This document shows, in pieces, positions 6,875 to 16,251 of a stretch of DNA of 64,000 nt (positions are counted from its first letter, which is position 1; each line of letters opens with the position of its first letter). This DNA comes from Gemmatimonadota bacterium. GTDB taxonomy: Bacteria; Latescibacterota; UBA2968; UBA8231. Position numbers and translations under genes: made by a program. Location of the stretch: the NCBI GenBank assembly GCA_018672475.1, contig JABHFS010000038.1, positions 62,001-126,000 on the forward strand, read 5' to 3'. The notes beneath the pieces are model-generated. The model worked only from the letters and a program-made list of their open reading frames with translations, searched no databases and was not told where the DNA came from.

Positions 6875-9316
6875 CTACTTGGCCAGCACCATCGTGCGTG
6901 TTAGGTCATAGCGGCCGGTGCTGAGCCTGTACAGATAGACTCCGCTGGCCACGGCCCGGCCCGCATCGTCCTTGCCATCCCAGGTAACCGCGTGGTGACC
7001 GGCTACCTGCACTTGCTCGACCAGGTGACGTACGCGTTGTCCGAGCAGGCTGTGGATTTCTAGGGCTACCTGCGCCCGTGTCGGCAGCTGGTAAGCGATT
7101 GTCGTCGACGGGTTGAATGGGTTGGGGTAGTTGGGTGCGAGTGAAAAGTTGGCCGGCAGACTTTCTGCGCTGAGAACCGCCGTCGCCACGGTGTCGATGA
7201 CCGCGAAAGTGCCCGCCAGGGCGGCCGTCAGGCCATTGGTGAGGCCTATTAGGCGGATCGAATAATCGCTGCCTATGGGCAGATTCGGGTCGATCTCCCA
7301 GTTCAGTGCGCTAAAGGCAGGCATGGTGTCGAGCACTGCGACCAGCGCATCCCCGCGGTACAGCTCGACGGCTACGTCGCTGTCGATGTTGGTGTCCCAA
7401 TACACGAAGTGTTCTAGGCCGCGCTGCAACTGGGCGCCCGCCTGTGGGGTAACCAGCGCCATGGACGGGGCGGCTGTGGTGAAGCTGTTCACCGGGGACC
7501 AGTCGCTGTCACCGGCGTCGTTGCTGACGCGTGCACGCCAGTAGTACTGCGTCTGATCGTCTACGTTTTCTAGGGTAAACAGGGCTTCGGGCAGGCCTGT
7601 CGCATCGACGAGCAAGTCGGTGAACTCGCGGTCGCGGGCCACCTGCAGGGCGTAGTCGCGCACGTAGCCGCGCGGCGTCCAGCGCAGCAGGACGGGCAAG
7701 GCCTGGTTGAGGCTGGCACGGTCTACGGGCTCGACTAATATGGGTGTCAGCGCGAGCGAGAGCAGGTCCGGGTGGCCGATGATGAATTCGCCGGGCTGCG
7801 ATATCTGTGCGACGAGGCGGTCGGTCACGGCGTTGTGGCTGGTGGCCAAGGGCAGGAACAGCCCGCTACCCTCCACGCGGCGATGCAGCACTACGGCCTC
7901 TTCTGGCCTGGGGATGGCCAACGCGGCGGCGTCGAAACGCAGTTCGCCGGAGAAATTCTGAAGGCCCTGTTGTGCGAGCACGAAACGCATGGGCCGCACT
8001 AGCGGCGCCTTGCCGAAGAACCGGGGCGCTGCCGGGGCGTAGTCGTAACGCGACAGAGTGACCTCGTTGTAGCCATCGCCGCTTAGCTCGCCCAGGCGCA
8101 ACTCGGCGCCCACAGCGACTCCGTCCTGGGTGAAGGCGTAGATATTGTCGGTAAGCAGCTCGAACTCGGTAGTGACCGCCGCCACTGTGGGTGGGTAGGG
8201 GAAGCGCAACGCGCGATAGCTTGACATCCCTTCGATGTCGAACCACAGGCGGAAGACCTCTTCGCCGGCTGCGTTGACTTCGGTGGCGACCGGCCCACCC
8301 CGGTTGCTGGCGGTGCCCCAGCCGATAAGGGTATTGCCGTTGGGCAGGCGTTGTGCGCTGCCGCGAAAATTGCCTAGCACGGGCTCGTCAGGAATGTGCT
8401 GCCATACCAGCGTGGCCACCATGCGTTCTTCGTCGAGCTGGTACTCGACGGCCCGCGCGGTCTGCTCGGTGCGTACGGGCGTATTGTCGTAGAATAGAAT
8501 ATTGCCGTTATCGAGGCGCGAGATATGGTGCAGCCCGCGCGCGTGTTGCGACGGCTCAATCCCCTCAAAAGTGAATTGGTTGTTCTTGCCGCCGAATCGC
8601 CAGATGATCTCGCCGGTCTGGCGGTTAATCTTGGTCAACTCCGATAGACTGTTGAATGTGGCAAGCAGATGCCCGTCGTGGTCGAGCGCGACGGAATTGA
8701 CGTGTACAGGATCGAACGCGGCGCGCGCGGAATTATCCACGACGGCATCGGTCAGCTCGAAGTGGTCGGCGGAACGCCATTCGAACACCACATTGCGGTC
8801 GCTGTCCTGCTCCTGGATGATGGAGGCGGCGACCATTGCCCGCGGATGCCCGCCGAGGTGGCTCAGATCCCTGGGCTCCAGATGGTAGCTGATCATCAGG
8901 GCATGACCGTTGGGCAAAAGCACGAAGTCGTGTGACTCGGCCGTATAGCCATTTTTCATCCACCACGTATCTACGACTTCGAAGTCAGGGCCGAGCACGA
9001 CGTGCTCCGCATCGCCGCCGCCGGTGAAGGTGTAGTGGTTGAGGAATTGTGCGTATGATAGATTACCATTGGGTTGCATCTTGAAGTCAGACGAATAGTC
9101 GGTGACCAGATCCTTAAAGAAAAACGGCGTGCCGTCGTTTTTTAGCATCATGATATAGAAGCCAATATCGTCGTGGGGCTGCGCCACGTTGAGGAAGATG
9201 AAGCCTGGGGCGGTCTCTCCCAATACCTCAGTGCGGACCGGGGGGAAGTCGGCAGGTAGCTGCGCTGTCGCGGCGTGAGCGGTCAGTGCCAATAGGGTGA
9301 TAAGCAGCATTTTCAT
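6875..9316 (-). CDS. secreted arylsulfotransferase-like beta-propeller with Fn3 and FlgD-like C-terminal sorting domain
   Basis: About 813 residues. ATG at 9316 is preceded by AAGGA and opens a signal peptide (MKMLLITLLALTAHAATAQ). Residues to about 390 form an aryl-sulfate-sulfotransferase-type propeller (ASST/arylsulfotran_2): HDFVLLPNGHALMISYH, FEWRSADHFELTD, VHVNSVALDHDGHLLATF, GEIIWRFGGKNNQF, QHARGLHHISRLDNGNILFYDN. A fibronectin-III-like domain follows (about 520-615). The C-terminal 85 residues are a FlgD/T9SS type-A-like domain starting SLAPNYPNPFNPSTTI and ending GVYLYRLSTG. The product is therefore exported and probably surface-attached. It is the downstream partner of a paralogue 47 bases away. 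No sulfotransferase activity is proven for this subfamily. Confidence 0.85.
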   Translation of the reverse strand: MKMLLITLLALTAHAATAQLPADFPPVRTEVLGETAPGFIFLNVAQPHDDIGFYIMMLKNDGTPFFFKDLVTDYSSDFKMQPNGNLSYAQFLNHYTFTGGGDAEHVVLGPDFEVVDTWWMKNGYTAESHDFVLLPNGHALMISYHLEPRDLSHLGGHPRAMVAASIIQEQDSDRNVVFEWRSADHFELTDAVVDNSARAAFDPVHVNSVALDHDGHLLATFNSLSELTKINRQTGEIIWRFGGKNNQFTFEGIEPSQHARGLHHISRLDNGNILFYDNTPVRTEQTARAVEYQLDEERMVATLVWQHIPDEPVLGNFRGSAQRLPNGNTLIGWGTASNRGGPVATEVNAAGEEVFRLWFDIEGMSSYRALRFPYPPTVAAVTTEFELLTDNIYAFTQDGVAVGAELRLGELSGDGYNEVTLSRYDYAPAAPRFFGKAPLVRPMRFVLAQQGLQNFSGELRFDAAALAIPRPEEAVVLHRRVEGSGLFLPLATSHNAVTDRLVAQISQPGEFIIGHPDLLSLALTPILVEPVDRASLNQALPVLLRWTPRGYVRDYALQVARDREFTDLLVDATGLPEALFTLENVDDQTQYYWRARVSNDAGDSDWSPVNSFTTAAPSMALVTPQAGAQLQRGLEHFVYWDTNIDSDVAVELYRGDALVAVLDTMPAFSALNWEIDPNLPIGSDYSIRLIGLTNGLTAALAGTFAVIDTVATAVLSAESLPANFSLAPNYPNPFNPSTTIAYQLPTRAQVALEIHSLLGQRVRHLVEQVQVAGHHAVTWDGKDDAGRAVASGVYLYRLSTGRYDLTRTMVLAK

Positions 9317-9363
9317 TGAAATTCCTTTGCGAATCGTAGTGGCAAGAATGAGCATTGCTTGTA

Positions 9364-11550
9364 TCAATGGAGCATCAGTGTTCGCCGCGTAGCAACGAAT
9401 TGGGCTCCGGACTCGGATTGCGCCTCTAGGCGCAATAGGTAAACGCCCGACCCGCCGAGTTGCTTATCGAGCCGGATTTCGTGGCGGCCGGCGGAAAAGC
9501 GTTGCTCGGGCAAGCGCAACGATAGCTGCCCGAGCATATTGTAGACCGCCAGGTTAACCAGGCTGGCTTCCGGCAGTGCGAAGGCGAGGCGCGTGCTGCC
9601 GTTGAATGGGTTCGGATAGGCCGGCGCCACTTCGAATCCGGGCGCGTCAGCAGGCGCACTGGGCCCGGTGACCGAAGTCGGCTGCTGATCTAGCCGTCGA
9701 AGCGACACCGAATCCACGTATACCGTAGTGGCGGCGGAGCCCAGCAGCATGTGCAGTTCGGCGCTGAAGGTGGTCGTCTTTTCCATAGTAAAACGGTGCG
9801 CGAAACGTTCGGGCTGTGGGCCGAGCAGTAAGTAGCCCATGTCGGTGTAGTGCACGCAGGGTGGACACGGTTCCGCAATTCTGACCTGCATGATATAATC
9901 CGTCTCGGCGCTGGCCACAAAACGAAGCTCGTATTCGCCGTCGCGCTCCAGTCCCAGCGACTCCTGCTCTAGGGTGACGTGCCAGGGACTTTCACTGCCC
10001 TGCTCTATCTCTACGGCCAGACCGCCCTCGGGATGTTCTATTACCTGCGCGCGCGCCGGATCATTGACCGACAGCTGCCAGTTGTCCGTACCGCCGGAAA
10101 AGCTTCCGTTGACGATCTGGTTGCCGCCGCGCCCGGGGAAGTGGTTGACGAAGGTGTGCAAGGCGGACTCGGCGCTCTCGCGCCCCTGCTCGTCGATGGC
10201 CGTGATCTTGATCGAGTATAGAGCCGAGGCCGACAGGTCGGACGGCGCGAGGAATATTGAGCGCTCTTTGGTCGTGGCGATCAGGTCGTCCGCCCGCCGC
10301 CCGCCGCCGCCGTAGACCCGATAGTGATCGACATCGGTCGCGCCAAAACGCTCGAAGACCAGATGCACACCTTCCGGCCCGGGTTCGACCGTCAGGTGCG
10401 GGGCCGGGGCGACCGCGGCAAGCGGGAAACGGAAGGCCCGGTACACCTTGGGGCTGTCGTCGAGATCGGCTTCATAGACGACGGATCCGGACGGATCGAC
10501 TTCGGTGACTTTGGGCAGCCCCGGATGCGCCCAGTTGATAAGCGTATTGCTGTTGGGCAGACGCTGGACACTGCCCATCGTGCCCGATAATATAAAGGGC
10601 TCGGGAATGTACTCCCATACCTTTTCCGCCGTGCCGGCGTTGGGGTCGAGACGATATTCCACGGCGCGCGAGCGCGGCGGCTCGTGCTGCACCCCGTTGT
10701 CGAAGAGCGTGTAGTGGTGCGGCTTGCCGGGCACGGCGCGGAAGTCGTGCTGGGTAGAAAACATGCCGGGATCGTTGACGAATTCGAACTGATTGTTTTT
10801 GCCGCCGAGCCGCCAGATGATCTTGCCCGTCTGCCGGTGGAACTTGGTGCATTCGTTCAAGTGGCGGCTAGAGACTATAATGTGTCCGTCGAAGTCGACG
10901 CCCACCGAGTTCATATGCACGTAGTCGATGTTGGCGGACGTCAGGCGTTGCCATGTGTCTGTGATCTCGAAGTGGTCCCAGCTGCGCCACTCCATCACCA
11001 GGTTGCCGTCGGCGTCGAGTTCCTGCACGTGCTGCCCCAGGATCACGGCGTCGGGATATCCGCCGTAGATCACTTCGCTCATGTCCCTCTGCCGTTTCTC
11101 GTCGACGATAAACAGCGCATGGCCGTCGGGCAGCAGCTGGAAGCCGTGGTGGTTGGTCTCGTACTGGCTGGTGCCGCGTAGGGTATCGATAGGGGTAAAC
11201 GTGTGGTCCAGCGTCACCCAGCCGTTTAGGGGCGGCCCCTCCCAGTAGCTCAATACGCCGGCCGGCTGAATTTTGAAGTCGTAGGTAGGCGATGCGAGTT
11301 GGCGGTAGAAGTAGGGGGTGCCGTCGTTCTCGAAGACTAGCAGATAGCCTGGCCCCGAGTTGGTGCCGATGAAGAGCTTGCCTTCTGCGCTCTTTTCATT
11401 GACTGACGGCACCAGGCGTGGCATGTCTGCGGGTACGGGCACGCCGAGGGCTTCCCGGGGCGCCAGCTGCGCCGCGGCAGACGCCGCGTTGGCCGCGACG
11501 ATCGCCACCACCACAAACCACCCCGTGCGACTTGTCGGTCCTAATCTCAT
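9364..11550 (-). CDS. secreted arylsulfotransferase-like beta-propeller with FlgD-like C-terminal sorting domain
   Basis: A 728-residue paralogue of the downstream gene. The signal peptide is residues 1-27 (basic MRLGPTSRTGW, then a hydrophobic stretch ending SAAAQ). Propeller motifs match its neighbour: HHGFQLLPDGHALFIVDE, MEWRSWDHFEITDTW, VHMNSVGVDFDGHIIVSS, GKIIWRLGGKNNQF, FSTQHDFRAVPG, RLPNSNTLINWAHP. The middle (about 400-470) looks Fn3-like, and about 480-620 resembles a carbohydrate-binding jelly roll (GGNQIVNGSFSGGTDNWQLS). The C-terminus is a sorting domain starting APAYPNPFNGSTRLAF. The conserved His and Arg positions suggest the propeller site is intact. The two genes probably form one transcript read from upstream of 11550. 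Confidence 0.85.
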   Translation of the reverse strand: MRLGPTSRTGWFVVVAIVAANAASAAAQLAPREALGVPVPADMPRLVPSVNEKSAEGKLFIGTNSGPGYLLVFENDGTPYFYRQLASPTYDFKIQPAGVLSYWEGPPLNGWVTLDHTFTPIDTLRGTSQYETNHHGFQLLPDGHALFIVDEKRQRDMSEVIYGGYPDAVILGQHVQELDADGNLVMEWRSWDHFEITDTWQRLTSANIDYVHMNSVGVDFDGHIIVSSRHLNECTKFHRQTGKIIWRLGGKNNQFEFVNDPGMFSTQHDFRAVPGKPHHYTLFDNGVQHEPPRSRAVEYRLDPNAGTAEKVWEYIPEPFILSGTMGSVQRLPNSNTLINWAHPGLPKVTEVDPSGSVVYEADLDDSPKVYRAFRFPLAAVAPAPHLTVEPGPEGVHLVFERFGATDVDHYRVYGGGGRRADDLIATTKERSIFLAPSDLSASALYSIKITAIDEQGRESAESALHTFVNHFPGRGGNQIVNGSFSGGTDNWQLSVNDPARAQVIEHPEGGLAVEIEQGSESPWHVTLEQESLGLERDGEYELRFVASAETDYIMQVRIAEPCPPCVHYTDMGYLLLGPQPERFAHRFTMEKTTTFSAELHMLLGSAATTVYVDSVSLRRLDQQPTSVTGPSAPADAPGFEVAPAYPNPFNGSTRLAFALPEASLVNLAVYNMLGQLSLRLPEQRFSAGRHEIRLDKQLGGSGVYLLRLEAQSESGAQFVATRRTLMLH

Positions 11551-11820
11551 CTTACGGTCACCCCCTTGAGCGCGCTAAATTGGCTTGCCGCCCGCAGGCG
11601 CGAAGTAGATATTGTGATGCGATACAGCAGGTTGGTTGCTGCGAACGATTCGAGATTCTGGGCTGTGTCTTGTTGTCCTGACTATTAATTATACTAAAAA
11701 CGCAATACGGCGGCGAAGAAGGCAAGGGCACCACGTCCGGTGACCGTTTGACTTGTAGGCGATGCGGGACTTATCGAACTACTCATCTTACAATCTTAGT
11801 TATCGGGGGATCGATAAGAT

Positions 11821-12612
11821 ATGTTGACACACGAACAGCTCACGGACTTTTCGAGACGCGGTTGGGTTATTCAAGAGGGGGTATTCGATGATGACTTCAT
11901 GGATGCCTGTCGGGTGGCGATGGATGAACTTACGGCCACGCAGCCCGCTGATAGTAAGGGGGGCGATCTCGTTATCAATTTTGGCCTTATTAATCACCAG
12001 CAGATTTTTCGCGACTGCTTTCTTCACCCGACGATTATCGAGGGTTGCAGGCAGCTCATGGGCACGGAACTACGCCACAGGTTCACGTGGATGGTCATCA
12101 AGGAACCACACTCTGAACGCCACATAGACCGTCAGGCGCTGATGGATATCGACAAGCTGGCATGGCATCGGGATATGCGGCCGAAGTGGGGGACATTCGT
12201 TGACGACGACGACCCGAGCTTGGCCAATTGTATCTTGATCAACTGCATGGTGCCTGTCACGGATATCGGGCCGGACGACGGTGGCACGATGGTGCTGGAG
12301 GGCTCCCACAAGCTTGAGGGGGCGGGAATATCGGAGCTGCGGCAGTGTCCGGTCGCCCAGATTGAAGCACCACGGGGCAGCGTGGTTTATTTTCCGGAGA
12401 CGCTGATGCACACGGCGGTACCGATCTTGAGCGAGAAGAAGCGGTATGTCATGTTCTACGCCTTCGTGCCGCCGTGGTTTGAGGTTTGGCACGGCGGTGA
12501 GGTGCCGAAGGGAATCGTCGAGTCCTACGACGATATGACTCTGCGGCGGATTATCGGTGGTGATGAGCGGTGGGGGTATAACGGGCAATCGCCGACGGGG
12601 CTTGGCGGGTGA
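11821..12612 (+). CDS. PhyH-family Fe(II)/2-oxoglutarate dioxygenase (1 of 11)
   Basis: 263 residues, phytanoyl-CoA dioxygenase family (PF05721): cytoplasmic non-haem iron oxygenases that hydroxylate small substrates using O2 and 2-oxoglutarate. The iron triad is H116-x-D118 (LAWHRDMRPKW) and H197 (ETLMHTAVP); R208 (KKRYVMF) should bind 2-oxoglutarate. The N-terminal LTDFSRRGWVIQEGVF is the usual opening helix and strand. ATG at 11821 has GGGGGA nine bases upstream. It is monocistronic, between the minus-strand sulfotransferase-like pair and the convergent PhyH gene at 12812. The substrate is unknown. Confidence 0.9.
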   Translation: MLTHEQLTDFSRRGWVIQEGVFDDDFMDACRVAMDELTATQPADSKGGDLVINFGLINHQQIFRDCFLHPTIIEGCRQLMGTELRHRFTWMVIKEPHSERHIDRQALMDIDKLAWHRDMRPKWGTFVDDDDPSLANCILINCMVPVTDIGPDDGGTMVLEGSHKLEGAGISELRQCPVAQIEAPRGSVVYFPETLMHTAVPILSEKKRYVMFYAFVPPWFEVWHGGEVPKGIVESYDDMTLRRIIGGDERWGYNGQSPTGLGG

Positions 12613-12811
12613 CGAGGTGAGAATAGGTTTAACTATGGGTGAACTGGAGAATAAGCATCGGTTGCGCTTCGTGGGGCGAAAGTAGGTGCAATTTTGCTGC
12701 GATATCCCCAGCCATGACCCCGATCAAAAACGATCGCTCTCGACTCCCTCGATATTTACACGTTTGTTCACTACTCGAAAAGCCCCACCCAGTGCCCACA
12801 AACCTCACCAT

Positions 12812-13765
12812 TCAACGGGGCCTTTCTTGGTTCGTGCGCAGCCCACCCAAAGAATCAACTTCTCGCCCAAAACGCCCCATCCGCACCCAGTCGTGCGGTT
12901 CGCCCTCGGTCCAATTCATCCCCGCCCTCGGCTCGCCCAATAACCAGCGTTCTTCGGGGTTGAGATGGGACATGTCACCTTCGTAAGGGGACGGTCGGCG
13001 CAGGGGGCGCAGCATGGTTAAGCTGTATTGGAAATAGCTGATGGCGCGCGGTCTATTGGCGTGGTGCGCCAAGGTGCGGTGCCACAAGGCGTTGTGCAGG
13101 ACAAAGACCGTGCCGGCTTTTCCCCGCAGCGCCACGCGACCGGTGTCCCAGTCGAGCTGGGCCTGTTGTTCGGGGGTGTAGAAGCTATCGTTGCTCAAGC
13201 GTTTATTGCGTGGCCCAGGCGGCGTGCGCGCGTCGTAACAGGGTCTTTTGTGCGAGCCGCGGATGTATTCTACTGTGCCGTCATCTTCTTCGGTGGAATC
13301 GGCGAGCAGGTAGCCGAAGCGCAGGAAGTACAGCGGGCAGCGACCGTCTTCTAAAATGGGCAGGACCCGCGGGCCGTCGGAATGCCAGCCCTCGGTGATG
13401 GGCTGTTTGTGTGCCTTGGGGTCGGCGTAGTAGACGCGCCACATCTCTTGTGACAGATGGAACATCGGCCCGAAGACGTCGTGGCAGATTTGCAACGACG
13501 GTTTGAAGGTTAGCAATTCGCGCCAGGCCGGGTCGTCTTCGGCGATCGAATCGCGCATGTAAGTGTGTCGGGCGGTCGAGGCGTTGGCGAGATCGGGCTC
13601 GTAGTTGCGCACGCGGTCGATGTAGATGTCGATGTAGTGCACGAGCCGGTCGAGCAGTTCGGCGGGCAGGGTTATCGGGAGTACGGCGAGGCCGTCTTGA
13701 TCGAGCTGGGCGAGGCATTCGTCGCGCTGCTCGTTGTTTAATGAGAGTTCGTCGGATGGTTGCAT
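12812..13765 (-). CDS. PhyH-family Fe(II)/2-oxoglutarate dioxygenase (2 of 11)
   Basis: About 317 residues, the longest PhyH in the window. The triad is H128-x-D130 (EGWHSDGPR) and H229 (NALWHRTLAHH), with R240 downstream (NRPRAISYF). A long insert between the two halves (about 175-210, PPGPRNKRLSNDSF) and the C-terminal LRRPSPYEGDMSHLNPEER set it apart. ATG at 13765 was chosen over the frame to 13816 by family length; the ribosome site is poor. It is the last gene of a minus-strand run of two MDR dehydrogenases and a broken HAD gene, suggesting hydroxylation and alcohol oxidation in one pathway. That link is inference. Confidence 0.88.
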   Translation of the reverse strand: MQPSDELSLNNEQRDECLAQLDQDGLAVLPITLPAELLDRLVHYIDIYIDRVRNYEPDLANASTARHTYMRDSIAEDDPAWRELLTFKPSLQICHDVFGPMFHLSQEMWRVYYADPKAHKQPITEGWHSDGPRVLPILEDGRCPLYFLRFGYLLADSTEEDDGTVEYIRGSHKRPCYDARTPPGPRNKRLSNDSFYTPEQQAQLDWDTGRVALRGKAGTVFVLHNALWHRTLAHHANRPRAISYFQYSLTMLRPLRRPSPYEGDMSHLNPEERWLLGEPRAGMNWTEGEPHDWVRMGRFGREVDSLGGLRTNQERPR

Positions 13766-13862
13766 ATTCTTTTTCTCACAATGAAGATTAGGGTGAGAGG
13801 CTTTCGAGTTGCGCATAAAGATCTTCTATTCGGTCGATTGTAAGCAAATCGGAGGTCTGCTG

Positions 13863-14232
13863 CTATTCTATTTGGCGGGAAAGATACCATTGGGCCTGAA
13901 TAGGTTGCATACCGACGGCGGCGGCGCCCTGGAACTCGTCTGAGCCGCCGTCTCCGACAAAGAGCGTTTCTGTCGGCGAGACCTGCAAGTGCTCGCAGGC
14001 GAGATGGTAGATTGCGGGTTCGGGTTTCATAAAGCCCACGTCGCAGAAAAACCGCAATCGTCGTCGACCTCTTGCAACGGGCATTCTGGCCAATAGCGAT
14101 TTCGTCGGGTGTTGTGTTGGCAAGTTGCAGCAGCGCTTTGACTGCGACCTCAGGGTCGAAATGTACTCTCTTGACGATCGTATTGAAGTAATCAAATAGG
14201 ATGACGCTTGGTTTTCTGCTGATGTCAGTCAT
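13863..14232 (-). pseudogene. HAD-superfamily hydrolase remnant, middle deleted
   Basis: ATG at 14232 opens MTDISRKPSVILFDYFNTIV, with the HAD motif I aspartate and Thr, and runs about 50 residues to IAIGQNARCKR. The C-terminal part is in another frame (13863 to about 14060): CDVGFMKPEPAIYHLACE, then TLFVGDGGSDEFQGAAAVG (motif III lysine and motif IV acidic pair). About 100 residues of the core and cap expected between the two are missing, and the frame is broken at the junction. Phosphatase activity is not expected. It lies 27 bases after the MDR gene that ends at 14260. Confidence 0.8.
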
Positions 14233-14259
14233 CGTCGTTTATTTTCCGATGCAAGCGAC

Positions 14260-15240
14260 CTACTCCGCCCAGGGCAAAAAGCGAATCTTCGTTGCCTCTT
14301 TATTCCGCAACAGTTCCACTCCTTCGGCGTAGCGCGTAAAGGGTAAGGCGTGCGTGGCCAGTTGCTCTAGGTCGAGTTTGCCCTTGGCGATCAGTGCCAG
14401 CGCGCGTTCACCGGCGGCGCGGTTGTGGTTCTCGTAGCCGATTAGCGCCAGGCCGCCTCTGCGATGTGAGGCGTCGTATTCGATGGTTTCGCGCAAGACG
14501 CCGAAGATGGCGACGGCGCGGCGGGTGCGGTCCATTAGATATTGGATCGCGCCTTTAAAACCCGTGCAGTCGATCGACAGGTCCAAGGCGCCTTCGGCAA
14601 AACGATCGGCGGAGAAGGCGTCGGCATCAGGTGGTAGGGCGGTGGCGAGGCCGGTGGCTTGTGCGCGGCGCTGGGGGAGCGGGTCGAAGGCGACGACCTC
14701 GCGCGCGCCGTAGGCTTTGGCCATTTGCGCGGCGATCAGCCCGGCCGGCCCCAGACCGGAGACGCCGACCTTTTGCTCTTTGACTCCGCCGAATATTTCG
14801 AGCTGGTCGAAGGTGACCTGCACGCACATTGCCAGCTCCAGTGAGGCGACCTTTTCGTCGGGCACGTGCTCGGGGACTTTGAGCAGGCTCTTGGTGGCGA
14901 AGGGCACGTATTGCGCGTAACAGCCCTGACGCACTTGTCCGCCGCGATCCTGCCAGGCGGCGACACGATCCCCGATGGCAAAACCCTCGACACCCGGCCC
15001 TAATGCCGCGACCTCGCCGACCATCTCGTGGCCGGGCTGACCGGGCGTGTAGGGGTACTCCATCTTCATGTTGGGGAACATCGGCTCGCCGTCGATGATG
15101 TGCAGATCCCAGTGCGGGCAGGTGGTAATGGCGTTGACTTTGACGAGCACCTCGCCTTCTTGCGGGTCGAGCACGGGCAAGTCGCGCCATTCGGCTTTGC
15201 CGGGCGCGGTGATCTGTAAGACCTTGGCTTCTTTTTGCAT
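14260..15240 (-). CDS. MDR-family zinc-type alcohol dehydrogenase
   Basis: 326 residues starting MQKEAKVLQITAPGKAEW. It has the medium-chain dehydrogenase layout: a GroES-like N-terminal domain with TTCPHWDLHI (catalytic-zinc-type region) and GQPGHEMVGEV (zinc/GHE motif), then a Rossmann domain with GLGPAGLIAAQMAK. The lone Cys in TTCPH replaces the usual CGxC(S)D, so the catalytic zinc ligands are atypical and the structural four-Cys lobe is absent. ATG at 15240 sits five bases after the stop of the upstream MDR gene, so the two are co-translated. An upstream extension to 15615 overlaps that gene and is rejected. It probably oxidises an alcohol or polyol. Confidence 0.88.
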   Translation of the reverse strand: MQKEAKVLQITAPGKAEWRDLPVLDPQEGEVLVKVNAITTCPHWDLHIIDGEPMFPNMKMEYPYTPGQPGHEMVGEVAALGPGVEGFAIGDRVAAWQDRGGQVRQGCYAQYVPFATKSLLKVPEHVPDEKVASLELAMCVQVTFDQLEIFGGVKEQKVGVSGLGPAGLIAAQMAKAYGAREVVAFDPLPQRRAQATGLATALPPDADAFSADRFAEGALDLSIDCTGFKGAIQYLMDRTRRAVAIFGVLRETIEYDASHRRGGLALIGYENHNRAAGERALALIAKGKLDLEQLATHALPFTRYAEGVELLRNKEATKIRFLPWAE

Positions 15241-15245
15241 TGTTG

Positions 15246-16241
15246 TTACCACTCTAGGATGACGCCCAGCACGGGCTCGGATTTCGATTCGATCAAGGCC
15301 CAGGCCTTGGCGGCTTCGGCGACGGGAAAGCGGTGCGTGATTAAGGGCAGGGTTTGCAAATGGCCGGCGGCGATCAGGTGCAGCGTCTGATCCATGCGCT
15401 CGGGTGACCAGCCGGAGACAAGATGGATGGCGTGCTCGCCGTAGCGCGGCGGTTGCAAAGGCAGCGTGTCTTGCGTGCCGTAAAAACCGGCGGAAACCAA
15501 GTGGCCGTAGCGGCACATCAGCGCTTGCACGGCTTCGAGCGCGGCGATTGAGCCGACGGTGTCGACCGCGATTTTTGCACCTTGTGGGAATAGCGCCTTG
15601 GCTTTTTCGCGCCAATCTTCTTCGTGCTCGTTGACGATGTGCGCGTAGGGCGGGCGGTCGAAATGTTTTAGGCGGTCGTTATGTCGGCCGACGAGCAAGA
15701 CCTCGGCGCCGCGCCAGGCTAAGGTCTGCGCGGACCAGTGGCCGACCATGCCGTCGCCGAAGACAATGGCGCCGTCGCCAATATTGACGTCGGGGCGGAT
15801 GCCGGCGTTGTAGCCGACTTGCGTGAGCACCAGACCGGCGAAGGCCAGCGGCTCGACGTCGGGCGGTAATTTCCAGACGCCGTCGCGGCCGGTGACGGAG
15901 AGCGAGATCTGTCCGCCGCGCTCTTTGTACATGCCCTCGACGGCACCCATTGTGCAGAACACGGTTTCGCCGACTCCGATGTCGTCGATCTCTTCGCCGA
16001 CCCATTCGACCCGACCGATTTTTTGGTAGCCGGCAACGATGGGGAAGGGCCAGGGGTCGCCTTCGCGGTAGGCGGTGTCGCCTTCGATGCGTTCGCCGCG
16101 CAAAAAAGAGCTTTCGGTACCGTTGCTGATCCAGGAGTGGGTGGTGCGGACTACGAGGTTTTTGGGGCCTGGCTCGGGGGTGGTGACGGGGGCGTATTCT
16201 ACGGTATTGGGGGCGGTGAAGACTACGGCGTCTGCTTGCAC
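15246..16241 (-). CDS. MDR-family dehydrogenase (BchC/threonine-dehydrogenase-like)
   Basis: 331 residues with a GTG start at 16241 supported by GAGG eight bases upstream. N-terminal MQADAVVFTAPNTVEY and THSWISNGTESSFLRGER are typical of the MDR branch with a short, zinc-poor catalytic domain. VTQVGYNAG-type text appears as LTQVGYNAGIRPD, followed by the nucleotide-binding VFGDGMVGHWSAQ. The substrate is unknown. It is the first gene of a tight minus-strand operon: this gene, 5 bases, the second MDR gene, a HAD remnant, then PhyH. Two consecutive dehydrogenases next to an oxygenase fit stepwise oxidation of one compound. Confidence 0.85.
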   Translation of the reverse strand: MQADAVVFTAPNTVEYAPVTTPEPGPKNLVVRTTHSWISNGTESSFLRGERIEGDTAYREGDPWPFPIVAGYQKIGRVEWVGEEIDDIGVGETVFCTMGAVEGMYKERGGQISLSVTGRDGVWKLPPDVEPLAFAGLVLTQVGYNAGIRPDVNIGDGAIVFGDGMVGHWSAQTLAWRGAEVLLVGRHNDRLKHFDRPPYAHIVNEHEEDWREKAKALFPQGAKIAVDTVGSIAALEAVQALMCRYGHLVSAGFYGTQDTLPLQPPRYGEHAIHLVSGWSPERMDQTLHLIAAGHLQTLPLITHRFPVAEAAKAWALIESKSEPVLGVILEW

Positions 16242-16251
16242 TTTTTTTGCC

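Noticed and set aside
6875-11550. A complete type IX secretion locus
   Set aside because: Only cargo-like C-terminal domains are present; no por/gld/spr components were found in the window.
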